Part shown: positions 34,398 through 42,345 of the stretch, one piece after another
Numbering within the stretch: the first letter of the stretch is position 1
How the letters are laid out: the number at the start of each line of letters is the position of its first letter
The notes under the pieces: generated by a model
Told to the model about the DNA's origin: nothing
What the model saw: the letters and a program-made list of their open reading frames with translations, nothing else
Database searches by the model: none
From: Streptomyces sp. KMM 9044
GTDB taxonomy: Bacteria > Actinomycetota > Actinomycetes > Streptomycetales > Streptomycetaceae
Length of the DNA stretch: 64,000 nucleotides
Assembly: GCF_024701375.2 (NCBI RefSeq)
Contig: NZ_CP113910.1
Span: forward strand, 5,890,001 to 5,954,000
Reading direction: 5' to 3'
Program-made: the position numbers and the translations under genes

Positions 34398-35165
34398 GTG
34401 ACCGTGACGGCCGACGAAGGGGGTCTTCCGGGCATCCGGCGCAACGTCCCCACCGCGATCCATGTGCAGATCTCGGAACACATCCGACTGCGCATCGCGA
34501 GCGGTCGGTGGCCGGCGCACTACCGGCTCAAGAGCGAGCCAGAACTGGCCCAGGAGTTCGGGGTCAGCCGCGGCACGGTGCACCGTGCCCTGACGACCCT
34601 CATCGAGGAGGGGCTGCTGAGGCAGGTCCGCGGACGCGGCACGTTCGTGACGTCCACCGTCATCGAACCGTCGATCGCACAGAAGCTGAGCACCCTCTCG
34701 GAGGACTTCGCCAGCCAGGGTGTCGTCGCCACCACCGAAGTGCGGGAGTGCTCCCTCATCACGCCGCCGCGGCCCGTCGCCGCCCTGCTCGACCTGGCCT
34801 CCCCCGACGCCCAGGTGCTGCGTCTGGTGCGGGTGCGTGCCATCCCCGAGGGGCCGGTCGCGCTCCTGTTCAACTTCGTGCGGGCCGACCTCGCGCCCGG
34901 CATCGAGCGGGCGGACTTCACGTCCTCGAGCCTCTTCGGTGAACTGGAGGGCACGTTCGGTCTGCGGATCGCCACCGCCCGTCGCACGTTCAGCGCGGAG
35001 GCGGCCACCGAGGAGACCGCTCGTGCCCTGGCCGTGGAACAGGGCAGTCCGGTGCAGTACCTCCAGCAGGTCACCTATCTGGACGACGGGCGGCCCGTGG
35101 AGTATTCCGATGTGTGGATCCACAGCGGTCGGCTGCGCGTGACCTCGCTCCTGCTGCGCCGCTGA
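34398..35165 (+). CDS. GntR-family regulator with UTRA domain (HutC subfamily)
   Basis: 255 residues. Winged helix at about 18-82 (IHVQISEHIRLRIASGRW, LAQEFGVSRGTVHRALTTL, RQVRGRGTFVT), then a UTRA effector domain with VLRLVRVRAIPEGPVALLFN, LFGELEGTFGLRI and the terminal VEYSDVWIHSGRLRVTSLLLRR. Such proteins repress sugar or amino-acid operons until a metabolite binds. It follows the sugar operon directly, so it probably binds the palindromes at 28369-28397. GTG at 34398 with AGAGGAG upstream. Confidence 0.9.
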   Translation: MTVTADEGGLPGIRRNVPTAIHVQISEHIRLRIASGRWPAHYRLKSEPELAQEFGVSRGTVHRALTTLIEEGLLRQVRGRGTFVTSTVIEPSIAQKLSTLSEDFASQGVVATTEVRECSLITPPRPVAALLDLASPDAQVLRLVRVRAIPEGPVALLFNFVRADLAPGIERADFTSSSLFGELEGTFGLRIATARRTFSAEAATEETARALAVEQGSPVQYLQQVTYLDDGRPVEYSDVWIHSGRLRVTSLLLRR

Positions 35166-35229
35166 GCCGCGCGTTCCACGTGTCCTCACTTTCCTCGGAA
35201 CGGTCCTGGCCGAAACCGCGCGGTCCTGG

Positions 35230-35985
35230 CTAGAACCCGTGCCGCACCCCGCCGTCCACCGGGACCATGACGCCCGTGACGTAGGAGGCTGCCGGGGAGA
35301 GGAGGAAGGCTGCGGTGCGGCCGAATTCCGCCGGGGTGCCGTAGCGGCGCAGCGGGATGCGGGACCGGGCCGCCTGGCGGGTGGCCTCCGGGTCGGCGGA
35401 GAGGGAGTCGAGCTCACGGACGCGGTCCGTGTCGATGCGCCCCGGAAGCACGCCCACGACACGGATGCCGCGCGGGCCCAGTTCGTCCGCGAGGGACTTG
35501 GCGAAGCCGGCCAGCCCCGGGCGCAGCCCGTTGGAGATGGTCAGGCCGGCCAGCGGCTCGTGCACCGAGCCGGACAGCACGAAGCCGATGACACCGCCCT
35601 CGCCCAGCTCCGCCGCGGCGGCCCGGGCCAGCCGCACCGCGCCCAGGAACACCGACTCGAACGCCGACCTCCACTGTTCGTCGGTGGTGTCGGCGACGAA
35701 CCCGGGCGGAGGGCCGCCCACGCTGACGAGGATGCCGTCGAAACGGTGGAAGCGTTCACGCGCGGTGCCGATCAGCCGGGCCGCCGCCTCGGGGTCGGCG
35801 TTGTCGACCGCCACGCCGACCGCGTCCGGTCCCAGACCGGCGGCCGTCTCGGCGACGCTCTCCTCCTCCCGTCCCGTGACGACCACCTTCGCGCCGTCGG
35901 CGACCAGCTCGCGCGCGGTGGCGTTACCCAGCCCGCGGGTCGCTCCGGTGACGACGTACACCCGGTCCTTCAGCCCAAGATCCAT
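35230..35985 (-). CDS. SDR family oxidoreductase
   Basis: 251-residue short-chain dehydrogenase/reductase. The cofactor loop VVTGATRGLGNAT is at residues 11-23, the NNAG-equivalent is SVGGPPPG near 88-95, and the C-terminal ASYVTGVMVPVDGG is typical. The usual active-site Tyr-x3-Lys is altered: the region reads SGSVHEPLAGLTISNGLRPGLAG, with no Tyr/Lys pair at the normal place, so activity may be lost or different. ATG at 35985 lies 5 bp after the GH15 stop, indicating co-transcription. Confidence 0.85.
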   Translation of the reverse strand: MDLGLKDRVYVVTGATRGLGNATARELVADGAKVVVTGREEESVAETAAGLGPDAVGVAVDNADPEAAARLIGTARERFHRFDGILVSVGGPPPGFVADTTDEQWRSAFESVFLGAVRLARAAAAELGEGGVIGFVLSGSVHEPLAGLTISNGLRPGLAGFAKSLADELGPRGIRVVGVLPGRIDTDRVRELDSLSADPEATRQAARSRIPLRRYGTPAEFGRTAAFLLSPAASYVTGVMVPVDGGVRHGF

Positions 35986-35990
35986 GGCGT

Positions 35991-37805
35991 CTATTCTGCC
36001 TCCCGGCCACCGAACAGCGTGAGAGCGGTGTTCACCAGGCCGATGTGACTGAACGCCTGCGGGAAGTTGCCCAGCAGCCTCCCGCCCGCCGGGTCGTACT
36101 CCTCCGCCAGCAGCCCCACGTCGTTGGCCAGCCCCATCAGCCGTTCGAACAGCTCGCGCGCCTCCTCGGTCCGGTCCGTCATGTGCAGGGCGTCCGCGAG
36201 CCAGAACGAGCACACCAGGAAGGTGCCCTCCACGCCGGGCAGGCCGTCGACTCCGGTGTCGTCCGCGGTGTAGCGGCGGACGAACCCGTCCGGTCCCAGC
36301 TCCGCGCGGATCGCGTCGATGGTGCCGACCACCCGCGGGTCGTCGGGCGGCAGAAAGCCCGTACGCGGGATCAGCAGCAGAGAGGCGTCGAGTTCCCGCG
36401 AGCCGTAGTACTGCGTGAAGGTGTTCCGCGCCGGGTCGTACCCCTTCTCGCACACCTCACGGTGCACCTCGTCGCGCAGCTCGCGCCAGCCGTCGATGTC
36501 GCCCTCGAGTTCGGGATCCTCCTCCATGGCGCGCACGGAACGGTCGGCGGCCACCCACACCATCACCTTGGAGTGCACGAAGTGCCGCCGGCCGCCGCGT
36601 ACCTCCCACAGCCCCTCGTCGGGCAGCCGCCACTGCGAGCGCAGGAAGTCCAGCAGTACCGCCTGCAGCGCCCACACGTCCGGCTTCGGGGACAGACCCG
36701 ACCGCCGGGCCAGCGCCAGCGTGTCCACGACCTCCCCGTACACGTCCAGTTGGAGCTGGCCGACGGCGTCGTTGCCGATCCGGACCGGGGTGGAGCCGCC
36801 GAAGCCGGAGAGCCACGGCAGTTCGTACTCGGGCAGCCGCCGCTCGCCCGCCACCCCGTACATGATCTGGAGGTCTCCCGGATCGCCGGCCACCGCGCGC
36901 AGCAGCCAGTTGCGCCAGGCCTCCGCCTCCTCCTGGTACCCGGCCGCCAGCAGCGCGCTCAGGGTCATCGTGGAGTCGCGCAGCCAGCAGTAGCGGTAGT
37001 CCCAGTTGCGTACTCCGCCCAACTCCTCCGGCAGGGAGGTGGTGGGTGCGGCGACGATCCCGCCGGTGGGCGAGTAGGTGAGGGCCTTGAGCGTGATCAG
37101 GGACCGTACGACCTCGTCCCGGTGCGGGCCGTCGTACCGGCAGTGGGACGTCCACGCGCGCCAGTCCTCGATGCTGTGCCGCAGTGAGGCGTACGGGTCG
37201 ACCAGCGGCGGGCGCGGTTCGTGGGAGGGGTGCCAGGTGAGGACGAACGCGACCTGCTCGCCCGGCGCGACCGTGAACTCGGCGTACGTGGTGCGGTCCT
37301 CGCCCCAGCTGCGTACCTCGGGCTCCATGCGCAGCCACACCGAGTCCGGCCCGGCGACCGCCACCCGGTGGCCGTCCGTCCTGCGTATCCAGGGCACCAC
37401 CGAGCCGTAGTCGAAGCGCAGCCGGAGTGTGCTGCGGACGGTCACCTCACCACGTACACCCTCCACGATGCGCACCAGGTCGGGGGCGCGGTCGCGCTGC
37501 GGCATCAGGTCCGTGACGCGCACCATGCCCTCGTCGGTCTCCCACTCGGTGTCCAGGACGAGGGTGTCCTGGCGGTAGGTGCGGCGGGTGCAGCGCTCGG
37601 CGCCGACGGGAGCGATGCGCCAGTGACCGTTGTTCTCGTCACCGAGCAGCCGGGCGAAGCAGGCGCCGGAGTCGAAGCGGGGCAGGCAGAGCCAGTCGAC
37701 GGAGCCGTCCGCGCCCACCAGGGCAGCGGTCTGTTCGTCGCCGATGAGCGCGTAGTCCTCGATAGCGTGCACGAGGTGCGGATGCCCGGCCGCCGGGTGC
37801 GGCAA
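35991..37805 (-). CDS. Glycoside hydrolase family 15 protein
   Basis: 604 residues: N-terminal beta-sandwich-like part (IEDYALIGDEQTAALVGADGSVDWLCLPRFDS) and an alpha/alpha-barrel with the family motifs GGVRNWDYRYCWLRDSTMTL, FVHSKVMVWVAADR and VEGTFLVCSFWLADAL. The acidic residues around these motifs are the probable catalytic pair. Relatives are glucoamylases or trehalases; cytoplasmic location is expected because no signal peptide is present. Starts 28 bp after the SURF1 stop. Confidence 0.92.
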   Translation of the reverse strand: MPHPAAGHPHLVHAIEDYALIGDEQTAALVGADGSVDWLCLPRFDSGACFARLLGDENNGHWRIAPVGAERCTRRTYRQDTLVLDTEWETDEGMVRVTDLMPQRDRAPDLVRIVEGVRGEVTVRSTLRLRFDYGSVVPWIRRTDGHRVAVAGPDSVWLRMEPEVRSWGEDRTTYAEFTVAPGEQVAFVLTWHPSHEPRPPLVDPYASLRHSIEDWRAWTSHCRYDGPHRDEVVRSLITLKALTYSPTGGIVAAPTTSLPEELGGVRNWDYRYCWLRDSTMTLSALLAAGYQEEAEAWRNWLLRAVAGDPGDLQIMYGVAGERRLPEYELPWLSGFGGSTPVRIGNDAVGQLQLDVYGEVVDTLALARRSGLSPKPDVWALQAVLLDFLRSQWRLPDEGLWEVRGGRRHFVHSKVMVWVAADRSVRAMEEDPELEGDIDGWRELRDEVHREVCEKGYDPARNTFTQYYGSRELDASLLLIPRTGFLPPDDPRVVGTIDAIRAELGPDGFVRRYTADDTGVDGLPGVEGTFLVCSFWLADALHMTDRTEEARELFERLMGLANDVGLLAEEYDPAGGRLLGNFPQAFSHIGLVNTALTLFGGREAE

Positions 37806-37833
37806 TCAGGGGTGGAGCCGGGTGAGTGACGGG

Positions 37834-38643
37834 CTACACCGCCGCGGGTTCCGTGTCCTCGGCGTCCGCCGCGGCGCCTGCCTCCTGGTCCGCCTTCTCC
37901 GCCCGCTCGCGCGCCTCGCGGCGGACCAGGACCACCCAGCCGACGGGGACGCCCGCGGCGAACAGCCACCACTGCCAGGCGTACGCCAGGTGCGGGCCGA
38001 TCGCGTCGTGCTCGGGGGAGGGGACCGGCTCCGGGGTGTCACCGCTCGGCCCGGGATCGGTCAGGTCCACGTAGCCGCCGAGGACCTCCTCGCCGAGCCG
38101 GTCGGCCTCCAGTTCGCTGTTGATCAGCATGATCTGCCGGTCCGGCAGGCCCTCGAGGTTCTTGATGCCGCTGTCCTCGGTCGTCTGGTCCTGCATCAGC
38201 CGCCCGGTGATGGTGAGCTCGCCCCCGGGCGGTGCGGGAACCTTCGGGAACGCGGTCTGGCTCGGACCGTCCGCGGGGATCCAGCCCCGGTTGACCAGCA
38301 GGACCTTGCCGTCGTCGAGGACGAAGGGGGTCAGGACGTGGTAGCCGACCTCCTCGTCCGCGTTGGTGCGGCGACGCACGACGACCTCGTCGGCGGTGTC
38401 GAAGCTGCCCTTCGCCGTCACACTGCGGTACAGGTCGGCGTCGCCGACCTTCGCTCCGGGCGCCGTCAGGGACCCGGCGGGCACCGGCTTCGCGGCCAGG
38501 GAGCCGGCGATCACCTGGTTCAGGGCCACCCGGCGCTCGTGACGGTGCAACTGCCAGAAGCCCAGCTCGACCATCGTCGGGATCAGCACGAGTACCAGGA
38601 GAGTGAGGATCACCCACTGGCGGGACAACAGGAAGCGATACAC
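37834..38643 (-). CDS. SURF1 family protein (cytochrome oxidase assembly)
   Basis: 269 residues with the SURF1 layout: N-terminal helix followed by GFWQLHRHERRVALN (the family GxWQ signature), an external domain (GYHVLTPFVLDDGKVLLVNRGWIP), and a second helix after HLAYAWQWWLFAAG. It is expected to help insert haem in cytochrome c oxidase subunit I. GTG at 38643 is the first reasonable start; it has no ribosome-binding site and lies inside a hairpin, with TACGGT at -10 spacing, so the mRNA may be leaderless. Confidence 0.88.
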   Translation of the reverse strand: MYRFLLSRQWVILTLLVLVLIPTMVELGFWQLHRHERRVALNQVIAGSLAAKPVPAGSLTAPGAKVGDADLYRSVTAKGSFDTADEVVVRRRTNADEEVGYHVLTPFVLDDGKVLLVNRGWIPADGPSQTAFPKVPAPPGGELTITGRLMQDQTTEDSGIKNLEGLPDRQIMLINSELEADRLGEEVLGGYVDLTDPGPSGDTPEPVPSPEHDAIGPHLAYAWQWWLFAAGVPVGWVVLVRREARERAEKADQEAGAAADAEDTEPAAV

Positions 38644-38674
38644 CCCACGACCGTACAGCCAGGGCTGTGGGGTG
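38641..38674 (-). promoter_or_regulatory. Hairpin covering the SURF1 start, possible leaderless promoter
   Basis: CACCCCAC (38641-38648) pairs with GTGGGGTG (38667-38674), and a smaller nested-alternative stem is ACAGCC/GGCTGT (38655-38660, 38663-38668). Read on the minus strand it starts 20 bp after the reductase gene stop and ends on the SURF1 GTG. TACGGT lies six bases before that GTG. It could be a terminator, a promoter, or both. Confidence 0.4.
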
Positions 38675-38693
38675 CATTCAGGCGGGTACGTCC

Positions 38694-39077
38694 TCACATC
38701 CGGTCGACGATCCCCGCCCTGCCCTCCGCCGGCTCGGCTCGCAACCGCTCGATCTCCTCCGCCGGGCCGCCGGAGGCCAGGCGGGCATGGCCCCGCACCG
38801 CCGACAGCGTGGTCGAGAACACCACCTTCGGGAGCGGCTTCCAGAGCGCGGCCCACTCGAGCATGGAGGCGTCGGGCGATGGGTCCTGGTTGGCGGTCTC
38901 CCAGTACAGCATCGTCTCGTACAGCCGTCGTCCCAACAGGTGGACGCCGACCTGTCGAATCTCGTCGGTCCAGAAGCGAAAGGCCTCCTCGTCGGGCGCC
39001 GTCCAGTCGAAGCCGTCGTCCGGACCGAGGATGTAGCCGTCAAGTGAGACGCTCGTCGAATAGGTCACGCTGCGCAT
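38694..39077 (-). CDS. RibD-C/dihydrofolate reductase-like protein, probably truncated
   Basis: 127 residues. The N-terminal part is typical: VTYSTSVSLDGYILGPDDGFDW, HLLGRRLYETMLYWE, KVVFSTTLSAV. The family normally runs to about 180 residues, with further strands after the LRAEP segment; here the protein ends AEGRAGIVDRM. That tail resembles the end of the cysteine-rich protein encoded nearby on the other strand, so the gene looks like a truncated chimera. NADPH binding would be incomplete, so function is doubtful. Confidence 0.75.
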   Translation of the reverse strand: MRSVTYSTSVSLDGYILGPDDGFDWTAPDEEAFRFWTDEIRQVGVHLLGRRLYETMLYWETANQDPSPDASMLEWAALWKPLPKVVFSTTLSAVRGHARLASGGPAEEIERLRAEPAEGRAGIVDRM

Positions 39078-39560
39078 CAGAAGTCCTCCTCGGCGACGGG
39101 TTCGACAGCACGACCGCCGGAGACCGCAGGGCTCGTCGCGGCTCGCGGGATCACCTGGGCCGAGTCACCCCACGGGATCATTTCGTTGAGAAAACCTCAC
39201 TCACCCGGTGACCCTCAGGCGGATGCCTCTGCTCCGGCCGAGGACGTCGGAATGACGCCGGCCGCGATGTACGACGAGGTGACGGGAAAAGCATGGCAAC
39301 ACGTCGAGTAGGTCGGTCGCAGTAATCGAGGTCCCGCCTCGCATGATTCATGGACCGTAGGCCGCTGTGGGGAGTGCGTGGCAAAAGAAGAGTGGCTTGA
39401 GAGACGGTTGTCCGAAGCTCCGGTCCGCACTGAGACCCGGACGGACGGGATCCTTGAACCGATGGACTTGAAATGACGGCTGCGTCGGCCAGGTGTCGTA
39501 CCTGGCCGACGTGGCGCTGCCGGCTTGCGAGCGCCTTCCTGGCGGCTGACCATGCTGCTT
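39078..39560. other. 483-bp stretch without a gene, with a long inverted repeat
   Basis: Less GC-rich than neighbours and without a convincing coding frame on either strand. It contains a perfect inverted repeat at 39484-39510 just upstream of the cysteine-rich gene. Probably part of the scar of a lost integrated element. Confidence 0.5.
39484..39510. promoter_or_regulatory. Perfect 11-bp inverted repeat
   Basis: GTCGGCCAGGT (39484-39494) and ACCTGGCCGAC (39500-39510) flank a 5-nt loop, 51 bp before the start of the cysteine-rich gene. It may be an operator, a terminator or a recombination-site remnant. No T-run follows in either direction. Confidence 0.55.
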
Positions 39561-39809
39561 ATGACACGTTGCGAAGTGTGCGGGAACGACTACGCGCTGG
39601 CGTTCACCGTGGAGACCCAGGACGGTGCTCGTCACGTCTTCGATTCGTTCGCCTGCGCGATTCACCGCATGGCCCCGATCTGCGAGCACTGCCGGGTGCA
39701 GATCATCGGTCAGGGCGTTGACGCCGACGGACACTGGTACTGCGGCGCCCACTGCGCCCGCGCCGAGGGCAGGGCGGGCATTGTCGACAAGGTTGGATCA
39801 CCGGCGTAG
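39561..39809 (+). CDS. Small cysteine-rich metal-binding protein (metallothionein-like)
   Basis: 82 residues starting MTRCEVCGNDYALAF. Seven Cys in CxxC-like pairs: CEVC, then C-AIHRMAPI-CEHC, then CGAHC, with nearby His, consistent with a zinc-ribbon or metallothionein-like fold. Actinobacterial homologues are, as I recall, labelled metallothionein; real metal storage is unproven. An ATG at 39552 would add three residues. It ends EGRAGIVDKVGSPA, a tail repeated in the truncated reductase gene on the opposite strand. Confidence 0.75.
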   Translation: MTRCEVCGNDYALAFTVETQDGARHVFDSFACAIHRMAPICEHCRVQIIGQGVDADGHWYCGAHCARAEGRAGIVDKVGSPA

Positions 39810-39850
39810 AAAACGGCTCCTTCCCCGCGGAAGAGGCCCCGCTTCTCGTT

Positions 39851-40240
39851 TCAGACGGTGTGGAACACCGGCTCGACCCGCGCGGGGTCGAACCTGCCTT
39901 CCCGGCTCTCGGCCGGGCGAATGAGAGCCGCTCGGAGCACCTTCCGAACGACGATCCGCTGACGTTCGGTCGGCAGGTTCTCCCAACCGTTCGCCGGCAG
40001 CTCTTCCGTGATGGAACGGGTGCCGGCCGGGACCGCATGGTCCGCCTTGTCCACCAGCAGCTCGTTCTTGCGGGCGTTGAGGTCGTGGAGAGCCGTGACG
40101 TACGTGCCGGTCTTCACTCTCTTGGCCTTCCAGAGGGCTTGGAGATCCGCAACCTCCTCTTCCACGCCCTTCGGCTCATCCTCATGCGCCCAGGCCCCGC
40201 GGGGCCGGTCCGCCCGCGGTCCCGCGGGCCGCTTCGCGCG
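39851..40240 (-). pseudogene. C-terminal remnant of a large serine recombinase (integrase)
   Basis: About 130 codons open in one frame. The translation ADLQALWKAKRVKTGTYV, then ALHDLNARKNELLVDKAD, then NLPTERQRIVVRKVLRAALI and GRFDPARVEPVF, matches the coiled-coil and end region of phage-type serine integrases. The catalytic resolvase domain and the zinc-ribbon region are absent: upstream lies the terminator and 3' end of the exonuclease gene. So this is the tail of an integrase from a lost prophage or integrative element. Confidence 0.7.
40193..40229 (-). terminator. Double hairpin after the exonuclease gene
   Basis: GGCCCCGCGGGGCC (40193-40206) is a perfect palindrome, and GCCCGCGG/CCGCGGGC (40212-40219, 40222-40229) forms a second stem. 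They start 18 bp beyond the exonuclease stop on the minus strand. Confidence 0.65.
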
Positions 40241-40247
40241 TACGGGG

Positions 40248-41234
40248 TCAGCTCTCCGAAGCGGGTTCGACGTCGCCCAGCAGCTGCCCGAAAGCCGCCT
40301 CGTCCACGACCGGGGTGCCGTACTGCCGGGCCTTGACCACCTTGGACGTGCCCGAGTCCGGATCGTTGGTGACCAGGAGGCTGGTCAGCCGGGAGATGCT
40401 GGTGGCGACGTGCAGCCCGGCCTCGGTCGCCCGGTCCTCCAGCAGGTCCCGCTCCACGGAGGTGTCGCCCGAGAAGGCGACCCGCATGCCCTGCTTGAGC
40501 GGCCTGTCCGGTGCGTACCGGCCCGGGTTGGGGTACGGGCACACGGGCCTTTTACGGGACGGGCGCCAGCCGGCGGGCCGGTAACCGCCGCCGTGGCCCG
40601 TCTGCTGCCCGAGGCGGGGCCGGTCCGTCCACTCCGTCAGCGGCAGGCACTCGAGCAGGGGCAGCCGCACACCGCGCGCCGCCGCGGTCCGCAGGCTGGG
40701 CCGGAACACCTCCGCCAGTACCCGCGCGTCGTCCAGCGCGTGGTGCGCGCGCCGCTGCACCACACCGAAGTGCGCGGCGAGCGACTCCAGTTTGTGGTTG
40801 GGCAGTGGCAGTGCGAGCTCCTTGGAGAGGGCGATCGTGCACAGCCGCTGCTTCACCGGCGCCTGCACGCGGGCGCGCGCGTACTCGCGGGCGATCATCT
40901 GCCAGTCGAAGACGGCGTTGTGCGCGACGAGCACCCGGCCCTCCAGCCGGGTGGCGAACTCCCCGGCGATGTCGGCGAACAGGGGCGCCCCTTCGAGTGA
41001 CTCGCTCGTCAGGCCGTGGATCCACACCGGGCCGGGGTCCCGCTCCGGATCGACCACCGTGTACCAGTGGTCCTCGACCTCACCGCGCGCGTCCAGCTGG
41101 TAGACACCCGCCGAGATGATGCGGTCGTCCCGGGCGAGCCCCGTGGTCTCCACGTCGACGACCGCGTACCCCTGCGGATACGCGGCCGGCCACGCGCCGG
41201 GGGAGGACGCTTCGGTCGTGAGGTCTTCGAGCAT
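40248..41234 (-). CDS. DEDDh exonuclease with C-terminal BRCT-like domain
   Basis: 328 residues. The DnaQ-like domain has Exo I (AVVDVETTGLARDDRII), Exo II (LVAHNAVFDWQMIARE) and Exo III (RAHHALDDARVLAEV), giving the four acidic residues and His. The last 80 residues (GMRVAFSGDTSVERDLLED to VVDEAAFGQLLGDV) form a BRCT domain like that of bacterial DNA ligase. Such proteins remove 3' ends of DNA or RNA in repair. ATG at 41234; the gene stands alone and is divergent from the VIT gene. Confidence 0.9.
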   Translation of the reverse strand: MLEDLTTEASSPGAWPAAYPQGYAVVDVETTGLARDDRIISAGVYQLDARGEVEDHWYTVVDPERDPGPVWIHGLTSESLEGAPLFADIAGEFATRLEGRVLVAHNAVFDWQMIAREYARARVQAPVKQRLCTIALSKELALPLPNHKLESLAAHFGVVQRRAHHALDDARVLAEVFRPSLRTAAARGVRLPLLECLPLTEWTDRPRLGQQTGHGGGYRPAGWRPSRKRPVCPYPNPGRYAPDRPLKQGMRVAFSGDTSVERDLLEDRATEAGLHVATSISRLTSLLVTNDPDSGTSKVVKARQYGTPVVDEAAFGQLLGDVEPASES

Positions 41235-41366
41235 GGTTCACGAGGATACGGGCCGCCGCCGACAGCCCTGTCCGTCAGGTGCCTGGCGGACAGGGCGGCC
41301 CACGCGCCGGCGCGTACGGGAGTTCGGGTGGCGTCGTGGGCGCGCCCCGGATGCGATGCTTCCGAT

Positions 41367-42122
41367 GTGACAGAACCGGCGGAACCGACGCACGGCGAAG
41401 GAGCCGAGGAGGCGCTCCACGAGGCGCAGGGGGAAGCACACGGCGTCTCCATGGCCGTACGGCGCAACTGGCTGCGAGCGGCGGTTCTCGGAGCCAACGA
41501 CGGCATCGTCTCCACCGCGGGCCTCGTCGTCGGCGTGGCCGGGGCGACCGATGACCGTGCGGCTCTGCTGACCGCCGGACTGGCCGGCCTGATCTCCGGT
41601 TCCACGTCGATGGCGGCGGGTGAATACGTCGCCGTCTCCTCCCAGCGTGCTTCGGAGAAGGCCGCCCTCGCGAACGAACGACAGGAACTGAAGGAACGGC
41701 CCGAGGCCGAACTGGAGGAACTGACCCACCTGCTCCAGGAACGCGGCCTGTCACGGGAAGTGGCACAGGAGGCGGCCGTCCAGCTGACGGAACGAGACGC
41801 CCTGCGGGCGCACGCGGACATGGAGCACGGCATCGACCCCGACACGCTCGTCAACGCCAGGCACGCAGCCGGCGCGAGCTTCCTGGCGTTCACCCTGGGA
41901 GCGCTGCTGCCGCTGTTGGCCATGGTGCTGCCGCCGGCCGGCCTTCGGCTCCCGGTCACGGTCGTCTCCACGCTGGCCGCCCTCGTGCTCACGGGCTGGA
42001 GCAGCGCCCGCCTGGGCGGAGCGCCGCCGGGGCGCATGATCCTGCGCAATACGGCCGGCGGCGCCCTTGCCATGGGCCTGACCTACCTGGCAGGGAGCCT
42101 GCTGGGGGCCACAGGGGTGTAG
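41367..42122 (+). CDS. VIT1/CCC1 family iron/manganese transporter
   Basis: 251 residues. Signature of the family is RAAVLGANDGIVSTAGLVVGVAGA followed by GLISGSTSMAAGEYVAVSSQRASE; a charged metal-binding helical segment (about 100-165) comes between helices 2 and 3, then three C-terminal helices. It probably exports Fe(II) or Mn(II) from the cytoplasm. GTG at 41367 is in frame and close to the first homology; no strong ribosome-binding site is seen. Confidence 0.88.
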   Translation: MTEPAEPTHGEGAEEALHEAQGEAHGVSMAVRRNWLRAAVLGANDGIVSTAGLVVGVAGATDDRAALLTAGLAGLISGSTSMAAGEYVAVSSQRASEKAALANERQELKERPEAELEELTHLLQERGLSREVAQEAAVQLTERDALRAHADMEHGIDPDTLVNARHAAGASFLAFTLGALLPLLAMVLPPAGLRLPVTVVSTLAALVLTGWSSARLGGAPPGRMILRNTAGGALAMGLTYLAGSLLGATGV

Positions 42123-42345
42123 GGCCTGCCCGGTGGATCATGCCGGAGACGCGGGGCCTGCGCGCCCTTTTCCCCAAGCTCTTCGAGCAGCGACGCCCCC
42201 AGCGGCGTTGCCGTCGGTCGCCTCCGACCCGATCCGCCGGACAGGCCCCGGCCGTGCCCCTCGGCGCGGCACGGGTGCCGGCGCCCGGACGGGCCTGCTC
42301 GGTGTCCGTGCCCGGAGCCGGTGGGGCGCCCCGGCGGTCCGCCCC

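Noticed and set aside
42123..42345. Possible gene between the VIT and CopD-like genes
   Set aside because: No frame there has a plausible start, ribosome-binding site and recognisable sequence; it is a convergent intergenic region.
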